Origin: Micromonospora sp. WMMD1120
GTDB taxonomy: Bacteria; Actinomycetota; Actinomycetes; Mycobacteriales; Micromonosporaceae
Direction of reading: 5' to 3'
DNA: 64,000 bases
Assembly: GCF_029626235.1 (NCBI RefSeq)
Contig: NZ_JARUBO010000005.1
Location: forward strand, 1,086,501 to 1,150,500
In this document: piece by piece, positions 37,701-48,514 of the stretch
How positions within the stretch are numbered: the stretch's first letter is position 1
Layout: each line of letters begins with the position of its first letter
Position numbers and translations under genes: made by a program
The notes under the pieces: model-generated
Told to the model about the DNA's origin: nothing
The model's input: the letters and a program-made list of their open reading frames with translations, nothing else
Databases searched by the model: none

Positions 37701-39359
37701 GCCGTCATCGTGGATGGCGAACGACCGACCCCACCCCCGGGGATACCGCCCTTCGACGACCGGTTGGCCGCCGTCCTCAACGGATACCGTCACCTTCCCA
37801 CCGACTTCGGCCCCGGGGCACGTACCCGGAGCGGCGGCGAGGACGCGATCAGTGGGACGTTCGGGCGGGATCGGTTCCTCGGCGAGCTACAGGCGCTGGC
37901 AGAGTTTCTCCAGGTCAGCCTGGGCGCGGTAGCGGTCTATGGATGGACGTTGGCGCTGCTCGAACAGCCGGCGTCGCTCAGCCTGACCCCGGCGGCAGCC
38001 GGTCTGTCCGCGCGGCGTAACGCGGAGACCTGGCGCTCACTTGCCGACTCGCCCCTGCGTAACCTCCCGATCATCCTCCGCGACCTGACCTTCGCGGTGC
38101 TCAGCACGCGAGCGGTGGAGGATGACGTGCCCGATTGGCCGGCCACCCGCATCGCGCCCGCGACGGCATGGCTTCCCGTTCCGACCCTCGATCGGGAAAC
38201 CGCGATGAGGCGGATCGCCAAACTCATCAATCCATCCCTCGGCGACCTCGGGACGGAGGCCCGGCGCATCCTGTTCGGCGACCCCCAGCCGACAACCCAG
38301 GTCCGGTACACGAACGTGACACCGCACCTGAGTCATCACGCGCTGCTGGCGGCATCCCGCGACTCTGACCGGGTAGCTCCGTTTCATCGCACTGTCATTC
38401 CCGCCCTCAACGTGGCCTACGCCGCCTACGCCGCCTCCTGGGAGGACGACGGACCAGACCGCGAGCAGATCATGGCCGAGCTGGCCGGTGCGGGCTTCCG
38501 GATCGAGCCGCAGGTCGAGGATTGGTCCCTGGTGATGGCGGCCGTCGAAGCCTGCCCCGCGCTGGCGCAGGGCAACGGATTCTCACTCGACGAGACGGTC
38601 GACGATCTGGCGGGGCTGATCTCGATCCTGGACGGGGCCGAGTGGGATGACCTGTCCCGTGCCCTCGACCTGCTGGTGAGAGCGGGGGTCGGGAGTGAAC
38701 GGCTGACCGCGACGGCCCGTCTCGAACCACCGTGGAGAGGCCAGATCAGACGGCATGCCGAGGTCCTCGACACCCCACTCTCCCAGGCCGTCGTCACCAT
38801 CGACACGGTGGTGGCACTCGCCACCCTGGAGGGTGTGACGCTCGGCCAGGCGCTCACCGACCTGGAACGGTACCGAGACCTGACCCGCCGCTTCGACCTG
38901 CCCGCAGGCCTTCCCACCGGCCTCGCCGACCGGACCCCGAGCAAGCTCGTCCAGCAGTTCTTCGCCGAGTCTCCCTGGCACCGGTTCGCCCGCAGCGGCG
39001 CGAACTGGGCGCTGCGGGCGGTCCGCATGTCGGCGCTGACCGGCACGTCACTCCGGGACATCGCGGCCGAGGTCCGCCCCCTGCTCGATGCCGGCGGCGA
39101 GGACGTCGCGCCGCTCGACCAACTGACGTCGGTGGTGGACCGGCCAGTCGTCTTCGACGACCTGCTCGTGCTCGGCACGCAACAACTGGAGCCACCGCTC
39201 ACCGACCCGGCGGAGATCGCCGCCCTGTGCCGTCCGTTCGCCGTCGACCCCGACGGGCTGGCCGACCGCGCGACGCCGTGGCTCGCCGCACCCCGCCTCA
39301 AGATCGACGAACGTGGCTGGACCGCGGTGCGGTGGCTCCTCCAACTCGACGCCGAATAG
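34776..39359 (+). CDS. Caspase-like peptidase fused to HSP90-type GHKL ATPase
   Basis: 1527 residues. Residues 1-230 form a C14 caspase-like domain: it begins [14 protein letters not shown], has catalytic His82 in [10 protein letters not shown] and catalytic Cys132 in [11 protein letters not shown]. Residues ~235-560 are mainly helical. Residues ~580-890 are an HSP90-like ATPase: N-box [15 protein letters not shown] with Glu609 and Asn613, DNGIGM at 656, [11 protein letters not shown] at ~703, and a later [13 protein letters not shown]. Residues ~900-1527 are long, helix-rich and unrecognised. No signal or membrane segment, so cytoplasmic. Such NTPase-protease fusions fit prokaryotic conflict systems that trigger cell death or dormancy. 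Key residues are intact. Paired with the 92-residue gene upstream. Confidence 0.85.
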   Translation: MRRALLIGIALYTGGYRDAIGPAVRADVQKLRRGLGDSGVTVSKTLLADTAEVGSDAIRSAIAEFLIDCDVDDDLIVYFSGHGRYFDGVSYLVPSAVNPRLPDQRSYLVPVRFESEIAVSPARSVTFLVDACRDGESGDEPHDPPMPSRTATTFVFATQASAVAHTVAGADACSVFTRALVELLPSLPPEVRLSRAAALVQDRMKLICDQEGLPPQRLDVVSNVNPDTAAFPLFAFSPAMLAEDRWSRLLRNELPDILGETPHGPPEPSPAQVERLLTIADELEAAASATSVLAGQPVSPWLQPGLVDRLARTVKELAPAILATPLERLVLVGLAAVVDGAFRRAEVGLLARQDSCWSLDCVVSAEPGLRRAIDWDDPASPLRQWAAHLAAVRECALDTTGHLREGIADVVRGIEPDLPAASVGRTVSYLVEAVRYAFDPSRSLTEFDPVELEINLDPVRSSVNGWRLAAALQLLWRLSLDTRFFEPASGIHLVHDNLPLAEALAGLQEARWHRVQNLLDLSLWTRSAPIDLAVRQLVAETNEVLLNHRQPGGPLHQTKTPHLIATSRLQPERASFRLPHVTFRVSTSETRHLLMGTNLYQDPSLAVRELYQNAVDACRYRERRLQHLQGDEYDWSPAIKFRVGVEGGRRFIECRDNGIGMSHHEIREAFAKAGRRFRDLPEFIQESAEWATDGGPEFQPISQFGIGVLSYFMIADELEVRSTRVDRRLGLQPPVRVRVRGGSDLFQISDGGQVEPTGGGTVVRLFLNPESQEFDLAEALNRTVRAPTIPVFFAGRRWDADRLYDRNGNEVTPCFRAPDLAVFFHEGPGEILVNGIPISVSQRFRFNGCTVSLGGWAQPNLSVDRRTLLGYDHRAVSERVQRAATRVGDWPDASGNWLLSLFSMDTPAARLAWQRLRDRPLTVVPVVSHTELPDSAAYRTKPLALVPERDGLYLRDPDLLHHRGDPRSALDAARVAVIVDGERPTPPPGIPPFDDRLAAVLNGYRHLPTDFGPGARTRSGGEDAISGTFGRDRFLGELQALAEFLQVSLGAVAVYGWTLALLEQPASLSLTPAAAGLSARRNAETWRSLADSPLRNLPIILRDLTFAVLSTRAVEDDVPDWPATRIAPATAWLPVPTLDRETAMRRIAKLINPSLGDLGTEARRILFGDPQPTTQVRYTNVTPHLSHHALLAASRDSDRVAPFHRTVIPALNVAYAAYAASWEDDGPDREQIMAELAGAGFRIEPQVEDWSLVMAAVEACPALAQGNGFSLDETVDDLAGLISILDGAEWDDLSRALDLLVRAGVGSERLTATARLEPPWRGQIRRHAEVLDTPLSQAVVTIDTVVALATLEGVTLGQALTDLERYRDLTRRFDLPAGLPTGLADRTPSKLVQQFFAESPWHRFARSGANWALRAVRMSALTGTSLRDIAAEVRPLLDAGGEDVAPLDQLTSVVDRPVVFDDLLVLGTQQLEPPLTDPAEIAALCRPFAVDPDGLADRATPWLAAPRLKIDERGWTAVRWLLQLDAE

Positions 39360-39366
39360 GTGCGGC

Positions 39367-41064
39367 TCAGGGGCGGAGCGCTCCCGGGGCGCCCGGGGGG
39401 ACCGCCGGGTTTCGCGGGGGTACGGCCGGGATTCTCCGGTACGGGGAGCCCAGCGGCGGGCGGGGATCCTCTTCGCCCCTGTTCGGCCAGAAGGACATCG
39501 CCCGTTCCGCCTGCGCGGTGATCGTCAGCGCCGGGTTCACGCCCAGGTTGGCCGAGACCGCCGCGCCGTCGACCACGTGCAGCCCGGCATGCCCGTACAC
39601 CCGGTGCCACGGGTCGATCACCCCGTCGGCGGGGGTCGCCCCGATGACCGCCCCGCCCAGGATGTGCGCGGTCACCGGAACGTCGAACGGCTCGGTGACC
39701 GAGCCGCCCGGTGTGCCGCCGATCTCGTCGGCGAGCAGCCGGACCGCGGTGTTGCCGGCCGGAATCCAGGTCGGGCTCGGCGTACCGTGGCCCGGGGTGG
39801 TGACCAGCCGACGCCCGAGCGGACCGCGCCGCCACCGGGTGGTCAGCGAGTTGTCCACCGACTGCATGACCAGGGCGATCACCGTCCGCTCCGACCAGCC
39901 CCGCACCGACGCCATCCGCGCCGCCAACCGGGGCTGCCGCAGCATGCCGCCGAGCCAGCGGCGCACCCGGTGTGGGCCACCGTCGACCAACAACGACTGG
40001 AGCAGGCCCATCGCGTTGGAGCCCCGCCCGTAGCGGACCGGCTCGACGTGGGTCTGCGGGTCGGGGTGGAACGAGCTGGTGATGGCCACGCCCTCGGTGT
40101 AGTCCAGCCGCTCGGACCGGGCCTTGCGCCGGGGCACCGACGCGCCGAGGATCGCCTCCGAGTTGGTCCGGGTCAGCTCGCCGAGCCGGGGCGAGAGCCC
40201 GGGGAGCACATCGGTTTCCCGCATCGCGTGCAGCAGCCGCTGGGTGCCGAGCGCCCCGGCCGCGAAGACCACCTGCTCGGCGTGGACGACCTGCCGTTTC
40301 CTGCGCAGCCAGGCGCCGGTGCGCTCGGTGTGCACCTGGTAGCCGCCGCCGGCGGCCGGCCGGACGGCGGTCACCGTGGTCAACGGGTGCACCGCCACGC
40401 CGAGCCGCTCGGCGAGCCAGAGGTAGTTCTTGACGAGCGTGTTCTTCGCACCGTGCCGACAGCCGGTCATGCACGAACCGCAGTGCAGGCAGCCGGCGCG
40501 GTCCGGGCCGACGCCACCGAAGTACGGGTCGGCGGCGCGCTGCCCGGGACGGCCGATGAACACGCCCACCGGGGTCGGGTGGAACGTGTGCCCCACCCCC
40601 ATCCGGTCGGCCACCGCGCGCATGGCCCGGTCCGCGCCGGTGTCCAGCGGGTACGTGGTGACGCCGAGCATCCGCTTCGCCTGGTCGTAGTGGCCCGCCA
40701 ACTCGGCGCGCCAGTCGGTGATGTCCCGCCACTGCGGGTCGGTGTAGAAGGCGGGCAGCGGTTCGTAGAGGGTGTTCGCGTAGACCAGCGAACCGCCGCC
40801 CACCCCGGCGCCGGAGAGCACCAGCACCCCGCTGCCGCAGCGGCGCGCGGCCGGACGGAGCACTGTGAGCCGTTGGATGCCGTAGCAGCCGAGCTTCGGT
40901 GCCCAGAGGAAGCGACGGGCCCGCCAGGACGTCTGCGGGAACTCGTCGTCGGCGAAGCGCCGGCCGGCCTCCAGCACCCCGACCGAGTAGCCCTTCTCGG
41001 CCAACCGGAGCGCGGTGACGCTGCCACCGAAGCCGGACCCGATGACAAGCACGTCGTACCGCAT
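39367..41064 (-). CDS. GMC-family FAD oxidoreductase, cholesterol-oxidase (ChoD) type
   Basis: 565 residues from ATG 41064; the longer frame to 41406 is not supported. The N-terminal FAD-binding fold is MRYDVLVIGSGFGGSVTALR with VLEAG. The GMC signature region reads SGAGVGGGSLVYANTLYEP. A cysteine cluster (CLHCGSCMTGC, residues ~215-225) is characteristic of the ChoD/ferredoxin-like GMC subgroup and may bind an iron-sulfur centre. The C-terminus has HILGGAVIGATPADGVID and LHVVDGAAVSANLGVNPALTI. No twin-arginine or secretion signal. In Mycobacterium choD lies near guaB3-guaB2, matching this neighbourhood. The sterol substrate is a family guess. Confidence 0.88.
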   Translation of the reverse strand: MRYDVLVIGSGFGGSVTALRLAEKGYSVGVLEAGRRFADDEFPQTSWRARRFLWAPKLGCYGIQRLTVLRPAARRCGSGVLVLSGAGVGGGSLVYANTLYEPLPAFYTDPQWRDITDWRAELAGHYDQAKRMLGVTTYPLDTGADRAMRAVADRMGVGHTFHPTPVGVFIGRPGQRAADPYFGGVGPDRAGCLHCGSCMTGCRHGAKNTLVKNYLWLAERLGVAVHPLTTVTAVRPAAGGGYQVHTERTGAWLRRKRQVVHAEQVVFAAGALGTQRLLHAMRETDVLPGLSPRLGELTRTNSEAILGASVPRRKARSERLDYTEGVAITSSFHPDPQTHVEPVRYGRGSNAMGLLQSLLVDGGPHRVRRWLGGMLRQPRLAARMASVRGWSERTVIALVMQSVDNSLTTRWRRGPLGRRLVTTPGHGTPSPTWIPAGNTAVRLLADEIGGTPGGSVTEPFDVPVTAHILGGAVIGATPADGVIDPWHRVYGHAGLHVVDGAAVSANLGVNPALTITAQAERAMSFWPNRGEEDPRPPLGSPYRRIPAVPPRNPAVPPGAPGALRP

Positions 41065-41204
41065 GGACGCATCATTACTCGCGAGTAGCGCTCGCGCCAG
41101 CGGCGGTTTCGCGCGATCATGCACCGGCCGCCCGACCCGCCGCCGGCCGCAACCCGGAGCACCCGTCGGAGCGTTGTTCACCAGACGGGTGGAAGGAATC
41201 CAAG

Positions 41205-42323
41205 ATGGTTCTCGGGTCGATGGCGCCGCGCCGACGCTGGCTGCTGCTGGGTTTGACGGCGCTCGTCGCCGTCGCGCTGATCGCGGCCGGCGCGGTGGTG
41301 GTGACCCGTCTGACCGGTGACGAGAAGCCGGCCGGCGCGCCGGTGACCGGCTCGCCCACCCCGTCACCGGTCGGCACACCCACCCCGAGCCCCACCGGCC
41401 CGCCACCGGGCGCGGACATCACCGGCCCGCTCAACCTGCTGCTGGTCGGAGTGGACACCCGGGTCAGCGTGCCCGGCTGGGAGCCGCACTCGGACGCCGT
41501 GCTGGTGCTGCACGTACCCAAGGGGTTGGACCGGGCCTATCTCTTCTCGCTTCCCCGCGACCTGGTGGTGGACATCCCGGCGTTCCCCAAGGCCGGTTAC
41601 AAGGGCGGCAAGACCAAGCTCACCCACGCGATGAGCTTCGGCAGCCGGGTGCCGGGCAAGCCCAAACAGCCGAACACCGCCCAGGGGTACGAGCTGCTGC
41701 GCAGCACCGTCAGCGGTTACACCGGGCTGCGTATCGACGCCGGCGCGGTGCTCACGTTCAACGGGTTCGACCGGCTGGTCGACGCGCTGGGCGGGGTGGA
41801 CGTCTACGTCGACCAGCGGGTCGCCTCGCTGCACCGTCGGCCCGACGGCAAGTACCGGGAGAGCGCGCCGGGTGGCTACACCGGGCCGCAGCAGGTCTAC
41901 GAGAAGGGCCAGCGGCACCTCAACGGCTGGCAGGCGCTGGACTACGCGCGACAGCGCTACATCACCGGCGGCGACTACGCCCGGCAGCGGCACCAGCAGC
42001 AACTGGTCCGGGCGCTCACCCGCAAGATCCTGGACGAGGGGCTGGCCAAGCAGCCGGAGCGCGTCGACCAGGTGGTCGCCGCGCTGGGCGACACGCTCGT
42101 CTACGTCGGCGGCCGACGCATCGTCGACATCGCGTACGCCCTGAGTGGCCTACCGGAGAACACGTTCACACTGGTCGGCCTGCCCGGGTCCGGTGTCGGC
42201 AAGGGCAGCGCCTACCGCGGTGAACAGCTCACCGGCGAGGGCAGGAAGTTCCTCACCGAACTCCGAGCGGGTAGGGCCGACGCCTACCTGTCCGCCCACC
42301 CCAACCTGGTAGTAAAAAACTGA
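41205..42323 (+). CDS. LytR-CpsA-Psr (LCP) family cell-wall glycopolymer ligase
   Basis: 372 residues from ATG 41205, after GGAAGGA. A short cytoplasmic N-terminus and one membrane helix (WLLLGLTALVAVALIAAGAVV) are followed by a Thr/Pro linker and the LCP domain: LNLLLVGVDTRV, SDAVLVLHV, FSLPRDLVVDIP (the phosphate-binding Arg), LTHAMSFG, VLTFNGFDRLVDALGGVDVY and ALDYARQRYITGGDYARQRHQQQ. LCP proteins transfer polyprenyl-linked polymers to peptidoglycan outside the membrane. A Lys/Gly-rich insertion lies around KAGYKGGKTK. Monocistronic; an inverted repeat at 42341 follows. Confidence 0.93.
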   Translation: MVLGSMAPRRRWLLLGLTALVAVALIAAGAVVVTRLTGDEKPAGAPVTGSPTPSPVGTPTPSPTGPPPGADITGPLNLLLVGVDTRVSVPGWEPHSDAVLVLHVPKGLDRAYLFSLPRDLVVDIPAFPKAGYKGGKTKLTHAMSFGSRVPGKPKQPNTAQGYELLRSTVSGYTGLRIDAGAVLTFNGFDRLVDALGGVDVYVDQRVASLHRRPDGKYRESAPGGYTGPQQVYEKGQRHLNGWQALDYARQRYITGGDYARQRHQQQLVRALTRKILDEGLAKQPERVDQVVAALGDTLVYVGGRRIVDIAYALSGLPENTFTLVGLPGSGVGKGSAYRGEQLTGEGRKFLTELRAGRADAYLSAHPNLVVKN

Positions 42324-42340
42324 CCCACCCGACCCCAGTT

Positions 42341-42420
42341 CCCCGCGATCTTGTACTTTCGGACTGTGATTCACGGCCTTTGTCCCCTTTTGCCGGGACA
42401 GCAAGTGCAAGATCGCGGGG
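42341..42420. repeat. GATCTTGCA-type inverted repeat between convergent genes
   Basis: CCCCGCGATCTTGTACTTTC (42341-42360) pairs with 42401-42420 over 17 of 20 positions. It lies between the convergent LCP and M1 peptidase genes and shares its arms with 12739-12814 and 48998-49079. Confidence 0.8.
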
Positions 42421-42443
42421 TGGGGGGCGGGCGGGGACCTGGG

Positions 42444-43901
42444 TTACAGGGGTTTGGGGCGGGTGGGGCGTTTGGTGTCGTAGAGCCAGGCGTCGAACAG
42501 GTCGTCGAGTTGCTTACCGGAGACGCGTTCGGCCAGGGCCACGAAATCGGCGGTGGTGGCGGTGCCGTTGCGCTTCTCCGCCGCCCAGGTCTTGATGATC
42601 TCGAAGAACGTCTCGTCACCGACGGCCACCCGCAGGGCGTGCACAGTCATGCCGCCGCGCTGGTAGACCGACTCGCTGAACAGCCCCGCCGCACCGGGCT
42701 TGCCCGGCGGGGTCCGCCACGCCTGGGCGGACATCCGGGCGTACCGGTTGTCGAACGCCTGCGCGGCCGTGTACTCGTTGGTGTGCTCGGCCCACAGCCA
42801 CTCCGCGTACGTCGCGAAGCCCTCGTTGAGCCAGATGTCCTCCCACCTGGCCAGCGCGACGCTGTTGCCGAACCACTGGTGGGCCATCTCGTGGGCGACG
42901 ACCGCGGTGTTCCCGCGCTGTCGGAAGAAGCTCGCGGCGTAGACCGGCCGGCTCTGCGTCTCCAGCGCGTAGGAGATACGACTGTCCGAGACCACCACGC
43001 CGCCGTACGCGTCGACCGGGTACGGCCCGAACACGGTCTCCAGGTAGTCGGCCACCTCGACGGTCTTCGCGATGGAGGTGTCCGCGGCGCCCTTGGCCAC
43101 CGTCGTGGTGACCGCGTTGTAGACCGGACGGCCCTTGTGCTCACCCGTGGTGATCCGGAACTTCCCGATCACCAGCGTGCTCAGGTAGCTGGCCATCGGT
43201 GAGTTCTCCGACCACTTCCAGGTGGTCCACCCGCCGGTGCTGGTCTTGCCGCCCGGAACACCGTTGCTGATCGCGGTCAACCCGTCCGGGACGGTGATCT
43301 CGAAGTCGTAGGCCGCCTTGTCGGACGGGTGGTCGTTGACCGGGAACCAGGTGCTCGCCGACTCGGGTTGCCCCAGAGCGATGGCGCCGTCGGTGGTGTG
43401 CAGGAAACCGCCGTCGCCGAGCGCCTCGTTCTCCAGCGGCTTCGGCACACCGGCGTAGGTGATCTCGGCGACGAAACCGTTGCCGTTGATCAGGCCGGAG
43501 GCCGGCTTGATCACCAACTCGTTCCGCTTCCGCGTGTGGGTCGCCGCCGCGCCGTCCACGGTGACCGCGCTGACGTTCAGGCCGGCCAGGTCGAGGTTGA
43601 ACGAGGACAGGTCGCTGGTCGCGGTGGCCTGCACCGTCGTCGTACCCGTCAACTGGTCCTTCGCCGGGTCGTAGCGGACCTTCACGGTGTAGCGCGAGAC
43701 GTCGTAGCCGCCGTTGCCGTAGGTCGGGAAGTAGGGGTCGCCGACCCCGTCGGCCCCGGCCGTGAACGTCCGCGTCGGCGTCGGGGACGCACTGGGTGAC
43801 AGCCCCACCTCGGGTGCCGTCGAGTCGCAACCGGACAGCGCGAGCGCCCCGGTCACCAGCAGGCCGACGCCCGTTCGCACACTGTGTCGCGTCCCCCGCA
43901 T
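42444..43901 (-). CDS. M1-family metallopeptidase lipoprotein
   Basis: 485 residues from ATG 43901, preceded by GGAGGGG. The N-terminus is a lipoprotein signal (GVGLLVTGALALSGC), so the enzyme is anchored outside the membrane. The N-terminal beta domain has YTVKVRYDPAKDQLTGTTTV; the catalytic domain has the zinc motif HEMAHQWFG with the third ligand Glu 18 residues further on (WLNEGFATYAEW) and a gluzincin GxMxN-like region replaced by ALETQSRPVY. M1 enzymes are aminopeptidases; the substrate is unknown. It lies directly downstream of a paralogue (44011-45435) on the same strand. Confidence 0.9.
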   Translation of the reverse strand: MRGTRHSVRTGVGLLVTGALALSGCDSTAPEVGLSPSASPTPTRTFTAGADGVGDPYFPTYGNGGYDVSRYTVKVRYDPAKDQLTGTTTVQATATSDLSSFNLDLAGLNVSAVTVDGAAATHTRKRNELVIKPASGLINGNGFVAEITYAGVPKPLENEALGDGGFLHTTDGAIALGQPESASTWFPVNDHPSDKAAYDFEITVPDGLTAISNGVPGGKTSTGGWTTWKWSENSPMASYLSTLVIGKFRITTGEHKGRPVYNAVTTTVAKGAADTSIAKTVEVADYLETVFGPYPVDAYGGVVVSDSRISYALETQSRPVYAASFFRQRGNTAVVAHEMAHQWFGNSVALARWEDIWLNEGFATYAEWLWAEHTNEYTAAQAFDNRYARMSAQAWRTPPGKPGAAGLFSESVYQRGGMTVHALRVAVGDETFFEIIKTWAAEKRNGTATTADFVALAERVSGKQLDDLFDAWLYDTKRPTRPKPL

Positions 43902-44010
43902 GCCCACGCCCCTCCGCACGGTGGCGGTCACGGCCTTCGCCGCTCCGCGCGAACCGGCATCGCCCACCCGTTCGCAGGCGGCAGCATATCGACCGGCGTC
44001 CGGGGCCGCG

Positions 44011-45435
44011 TCAGGGCAGTGTGGGCGCGGCCCCGCCGACCAACCAGGCGTCGAAGAGGGGCCGCAGTTGCCGGTCCGCGACCCGCTCGGCCAGCGCGAC
44101 GAGATCCGGTGTGGTCGCGTTACCCGCCGCCCGCTCGCTGGTCCAGGCCCGCACGACCCGGAAGAACAGATCGTCGCCGAGGGTACGGCGCAACGCGTGC
44201 ACGGCGAGCGCCCCGCGCTTGTAGACGGCCCTGCCGAACATCCGCTCCCGACCCGGCTCGACAGACGGCTGCGACCAGTCGGTCGCCGCGTACTCGATCT
44301 CGAAGGTGCGCTGGGCGGTCCGACCGCCGTCGTGCTCCTCCCACAGCCACTCGGCGTAGCTGGCGAAGCCCTCGTTCAGCCAGATGTCGCTCCACCTGCT
44401 CAACGACACGCTGTCACCGAACCACTGGTGGGCCAGCTCGTGGGCGACGACGGAGAGGTTGGGCCGGTCCGCGCCGAAGAAGGCGGGCCCGTACACCGGG
44501 CGGGACTGGGTCTCCAGCGCATACCCGATCCGCTCGTCGGCGACCACGATCCCCCCGTACGAGTCGAACGGGTACGGACCGAATCGGCTGGCCAGGAAGT
44601 CCGCTATCGCGCCGGTGCGGGCCAGCGAGCGGGCCGCGCCACCGTTCGGTGGAAGGCTCGCCGGCACCGCTGTGATCATCGGTCGGCCGGCGTGCGTGCC
44701 GGTGGTCACCCGGTAGTCGCCGATCACCAGCGTGCTCAGGTAGCTGGCCATCGGGGCGCGCTCCGACCACCGCCAGGTGGTCCAGCCGTCCGCGCTGCTC
44801 TTCGGGCGGGGCACGCCGTTGCTCAGTGCGGCCAGGCCGTCCGGGACGGTCACCGCCAGCTCGTAGGTCGCCTTGTCGGACGGGTGGTCGTTGACCGGGA
44901 ACCAGGTGGCCGCCGAGTCGGGTTGCCCGAGCGCCACGGCCCCGTCGGTGGTGTGCAGGAAGCCACCGCTGCCCAACGGGCCGCCGTCGACGGCGGCCGG
45001 CACGCCCGCGTAGTCGACCGCCACCGTGAACGACCGGCCGCGCGGCAGTCCGTCGCGCGGCGTCACCACCAACTCCCCATCGGTACGGCGGTGCGCGGCC
45101 GCCGCGTCACCAACGCGGACCGCAGCCACGTCGAGGCCGGCCAGGTCCAGGTTGAAGCGGGACAGGTCCTGGGAGGCGGTCGCCGTGATGACGGCCCGCC
45201 CGGTGAGCCGATCGCTGGACGGGTCGTAGCGGACGGACAGGTCGTAGTGCGTGACGTCGTAGCCACCGTTGCCGCGCCCGGGCACGTACGGGTCGCCGGC
45301 GTCGGCCCCGCCCGGTCGGAAGCCGCTGCTGTCGTCGCCGGTGCAACCCGTCGCGAGCAGCCCGATGACGCAGGTCAAGGCGACAGCGGCGGCAGCGAGC
45401 CGACTGCCGACCGGTGTCCGTCCGGTCTGGACCAT
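44011..45435 (-). CDS. M1-family metallopeptidase lipoprotein, tandem paralogue
   Basis: 474 residues from ATG 45435, with AGGAGG at proper distance; GTG 45441 is an alternative. The lipobox LLATGC gives a lipidated N-terminus. The beta domain (YDLSVRYDPSSDRLTGRAVI) and catalytic motif (HELAHQWFG ... WLNEGFASYAEWLW) align along the whole length with the 42444 protein, so the two come from a duplication. Both keep HExxH and the distal Glu and are probably active. The 109-base gap between the genes shows no terminator, suggesting a shared transcript. Extracytoplasmic peptide degradation is the likely role. Confidence 0.9.
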   Translation of the reverse strand: MVQTGRTPVGSRLAAAAVALTCVIGLLATGCTGDDSSGFRPGGADAGDPYVPGRGNGGYDVTHYDLSVRYDPSSDRLTGRAVITATASQDLSRFNLDLAGLDVAAVRVGDAAAAHRRTDGELVVTPRDGLPRGRSFTVAVDYAGVPAAVDGGPLGSGGFLHTTDGAVALGQPDSAATWFPVNDHPSDKATYELAVTVPDGLAALSNGVPRPKSSADGWTTWRWSERAPMASYLSTLVIGDYRVTTGTHAGRPMITAVPASLPPNGGAARSLARTGAIADFLASRFGPYPFDSYGGIVVADERIGYALETQSRPVYGPAFFGADRPNLSVVAHELAHQWFGDSVSLSRWSDIWLNEGFASYAEWLWEEHDGGRTAQRTFEIEYAATDWSQPSVEPGRERMFGRAVYKRGALAVHALRRTLGDDLFFRVVRAWTSERAAGNATTPDLVALAERVADRQLRPLFDAWLVGGAAPTLP

Positions 45436-45573
45436 GCACACTCCTCCTGCCGCGTCCGTGCCCCCCGCTGCGGCGTCAGCGGTCAGGACGAGCCTAGTCA
45501 GCGCCGCCTGCCACGCGGCCGGAATCGACTGTCATCGCAGGTCGAGGAGCGCGACAGCACCGGGTGAACGCGA

Positions 45574-45603
45574 CGAGGGCCGGCCCGTGCGGGCCGGCCC
45601 TCG
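45574..45603 (-). terminator. Hairpin terminator after guaB3
   Basis: Perfect 13-base arms 45574-45586 and 45591-45603 with loop GTGC, 14 bases past the guaB3 stop. Confidence 0.85.
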
Positions 45604-45617
45604 GACGTACGGTTCGG

Positions 45618-46736
45618 TCAGCGGTCGAGGACCAGGCCGACCTTCTGGAACTCCTTCAGGTCGCGGTAGCCGCACTTGGCCATCGCCCGACGCAGGCCGC
45701 CGAACAGGTTGAGCTGACCGTCGGCCTCGTCCGCCGGCCCGAAGAGCAACTGCTCCATCGACCCGAGCGGCTCACCGGCCACCTCGAAGGCGCCCCGGGG
45801 CAGCGACGGGTGGCTGGCCGCCGAGTGCCACCAGGCGCCACCGGCGGGCGCCTCCTCGCACAGCGACAGCGGCTCACCCAGCATCACCGCGTCCGCGCCG
45901 CAACCGAGCGCCTTGGCGATGTCGCCCGAGGTCTGCATGTCACCGTCGGCGATCAGGTGCACGTACCGGCCGCCGGTCTCGTCGAGGTAGTCGCGCCGGG
46001 CCGCCGCCGCGTCCGCGATGGCGGTGGCCATCGGCACCCGGATGCCCAGCACCGACTCGGTGGTGGACCACTCGTCGCCGCCGATGCCCACGATCACGCC
46101 GGCCGCGCCGGTACGCATCAGGTGCAGCGCCGTCTTGTAGTCGGTGCAACCGCCGACGATCACCGGCAGATCGAGGTCGGCGATGAACTCCTTGAGGTTC
46201 AGCGGCTCGTCGGTGGTCGACACGTGCTCGGCCGACACGATGGTGCCCTGGATGACGAGGATGTCCACCCCGGCGTCCAGGATCACCGGGGCCAACGCGA
46301 GGGTGTGCTGCGGGGAAACCCGCACCGCCACGGTGCCGCCGCCGGCCCGCAGCTCACGCACCCGCTCCGCGATCAGGTCCGGACGGATCGGCTCGGCGTA
46401 CACCTCCTGGAGCCGCTTGGTGGCGCGGGCGTCCTCGCCGAGGCCGGCCAGCTCGTCGAGCACCTTCGTCGGGTTCTCGTAGCGGGTCCAGAGCCCTTCG
46501 ACGTTCAGCACGCCGAGCCCGCCGAGCTGCCCGAGGCGTACCGCCGACGCCGGGCTCATGGTGGCGTCGGAGGGGTGGCCGACGCAGGGGATGCCGAACG
46601 GGTACGCGTCGAGCTGCCAGGAGGTGGAGACGTCGTCGACGTCCCGGGTACGGCGGCTCGGCACGATGGCGATGTCGTCCAGGTGGTAGCCGCGCTGCGC
46701 GGTCTTGCCCAGCCCGATCTCGACCACGTCACGCAT
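45618..46736 (-). CDS. guaB3: GuaB3 family IMP dehydrogenase-related protein
   Basis: 372 residues, the typical length of actinobacterial GuaB3. It begins MRDVVEIGLGKTAQRGYHLDD and has a TIM-barrel IMPDH/GMP reductase fold without CBS domains. Phosphate-binding and flavin-like segments are VIVGGCTDYKTALHLMRTGA, GVIVGIGGDEWSTTESVLG and ALGCGADAVMLGEPLS. The canonical IMPDH catalytic loop (CTT) is changed, so it may act as GMP reductase, as shown for some GuaB3 proteins, or otherwise in purine exchange. It lies 30 bases downstream of guaB2 on the same strand and is likely co-transcribed. Confidence 0.93.
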   Translation of the reverse strand: MRDVVEIGLGKTAQRGYHLDDIAIVPSRRTRDVDDVSTSWQLDAYPFGIPCVGHPSDATMSPASAVRLGQLGGLGVLNVEGLWTRYENPTKVLDELAGLGEDARATKRLQEVYAEPIRPDLIAERVRELRAGGGTVAVRVSPQHTLALAPVILDAGVDILVIQGTIVSAEHVSTTDEPLNLKEFIADLDLPVIVGGCTDYKTALHLMRTGAAGVIVGIGGDEWSTTESVLGIRVPMATAIADAAAARRDYLDETGGRYVHLIADGDMQTSGDIAKALGCGADAVMLGEPLSLCEEAPAGGAWWHSAASHPSLPRGAFEVAGEPLGSMEQLLFGPADEADGQLNLFGGLRRAMAKCGYRDLKEFQKVGLVLDR

Positions 46737-46766
46737 GGGGGACTCCAGGTGGTTGGGGGTGGAAGG

Positions 46767-48359
<1,593 letters not shown>

Positions 48360-48514
48360 TCAGCGAGGTGGCGCGGGCGGGCACCGGAGCGCGCCACGGT
48401 GCCGGCACGTCGACTCATCGTACCCAGTGAGCTGGGCGACCCGTCCGTGGCGGGCCGGGCGGCACGGAGGCCGGGGGGCGGACGTTCACGTCGCGTTGGG
48501 TCTACGGTGAGGGG

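Noticed and set aside
36189..37793. 534-residue minus-strand frame opposite the caspase-HSP90 gene
   Set aside because: Plus-strand frame carries all HSP90 motifs; the antisense translation has none.
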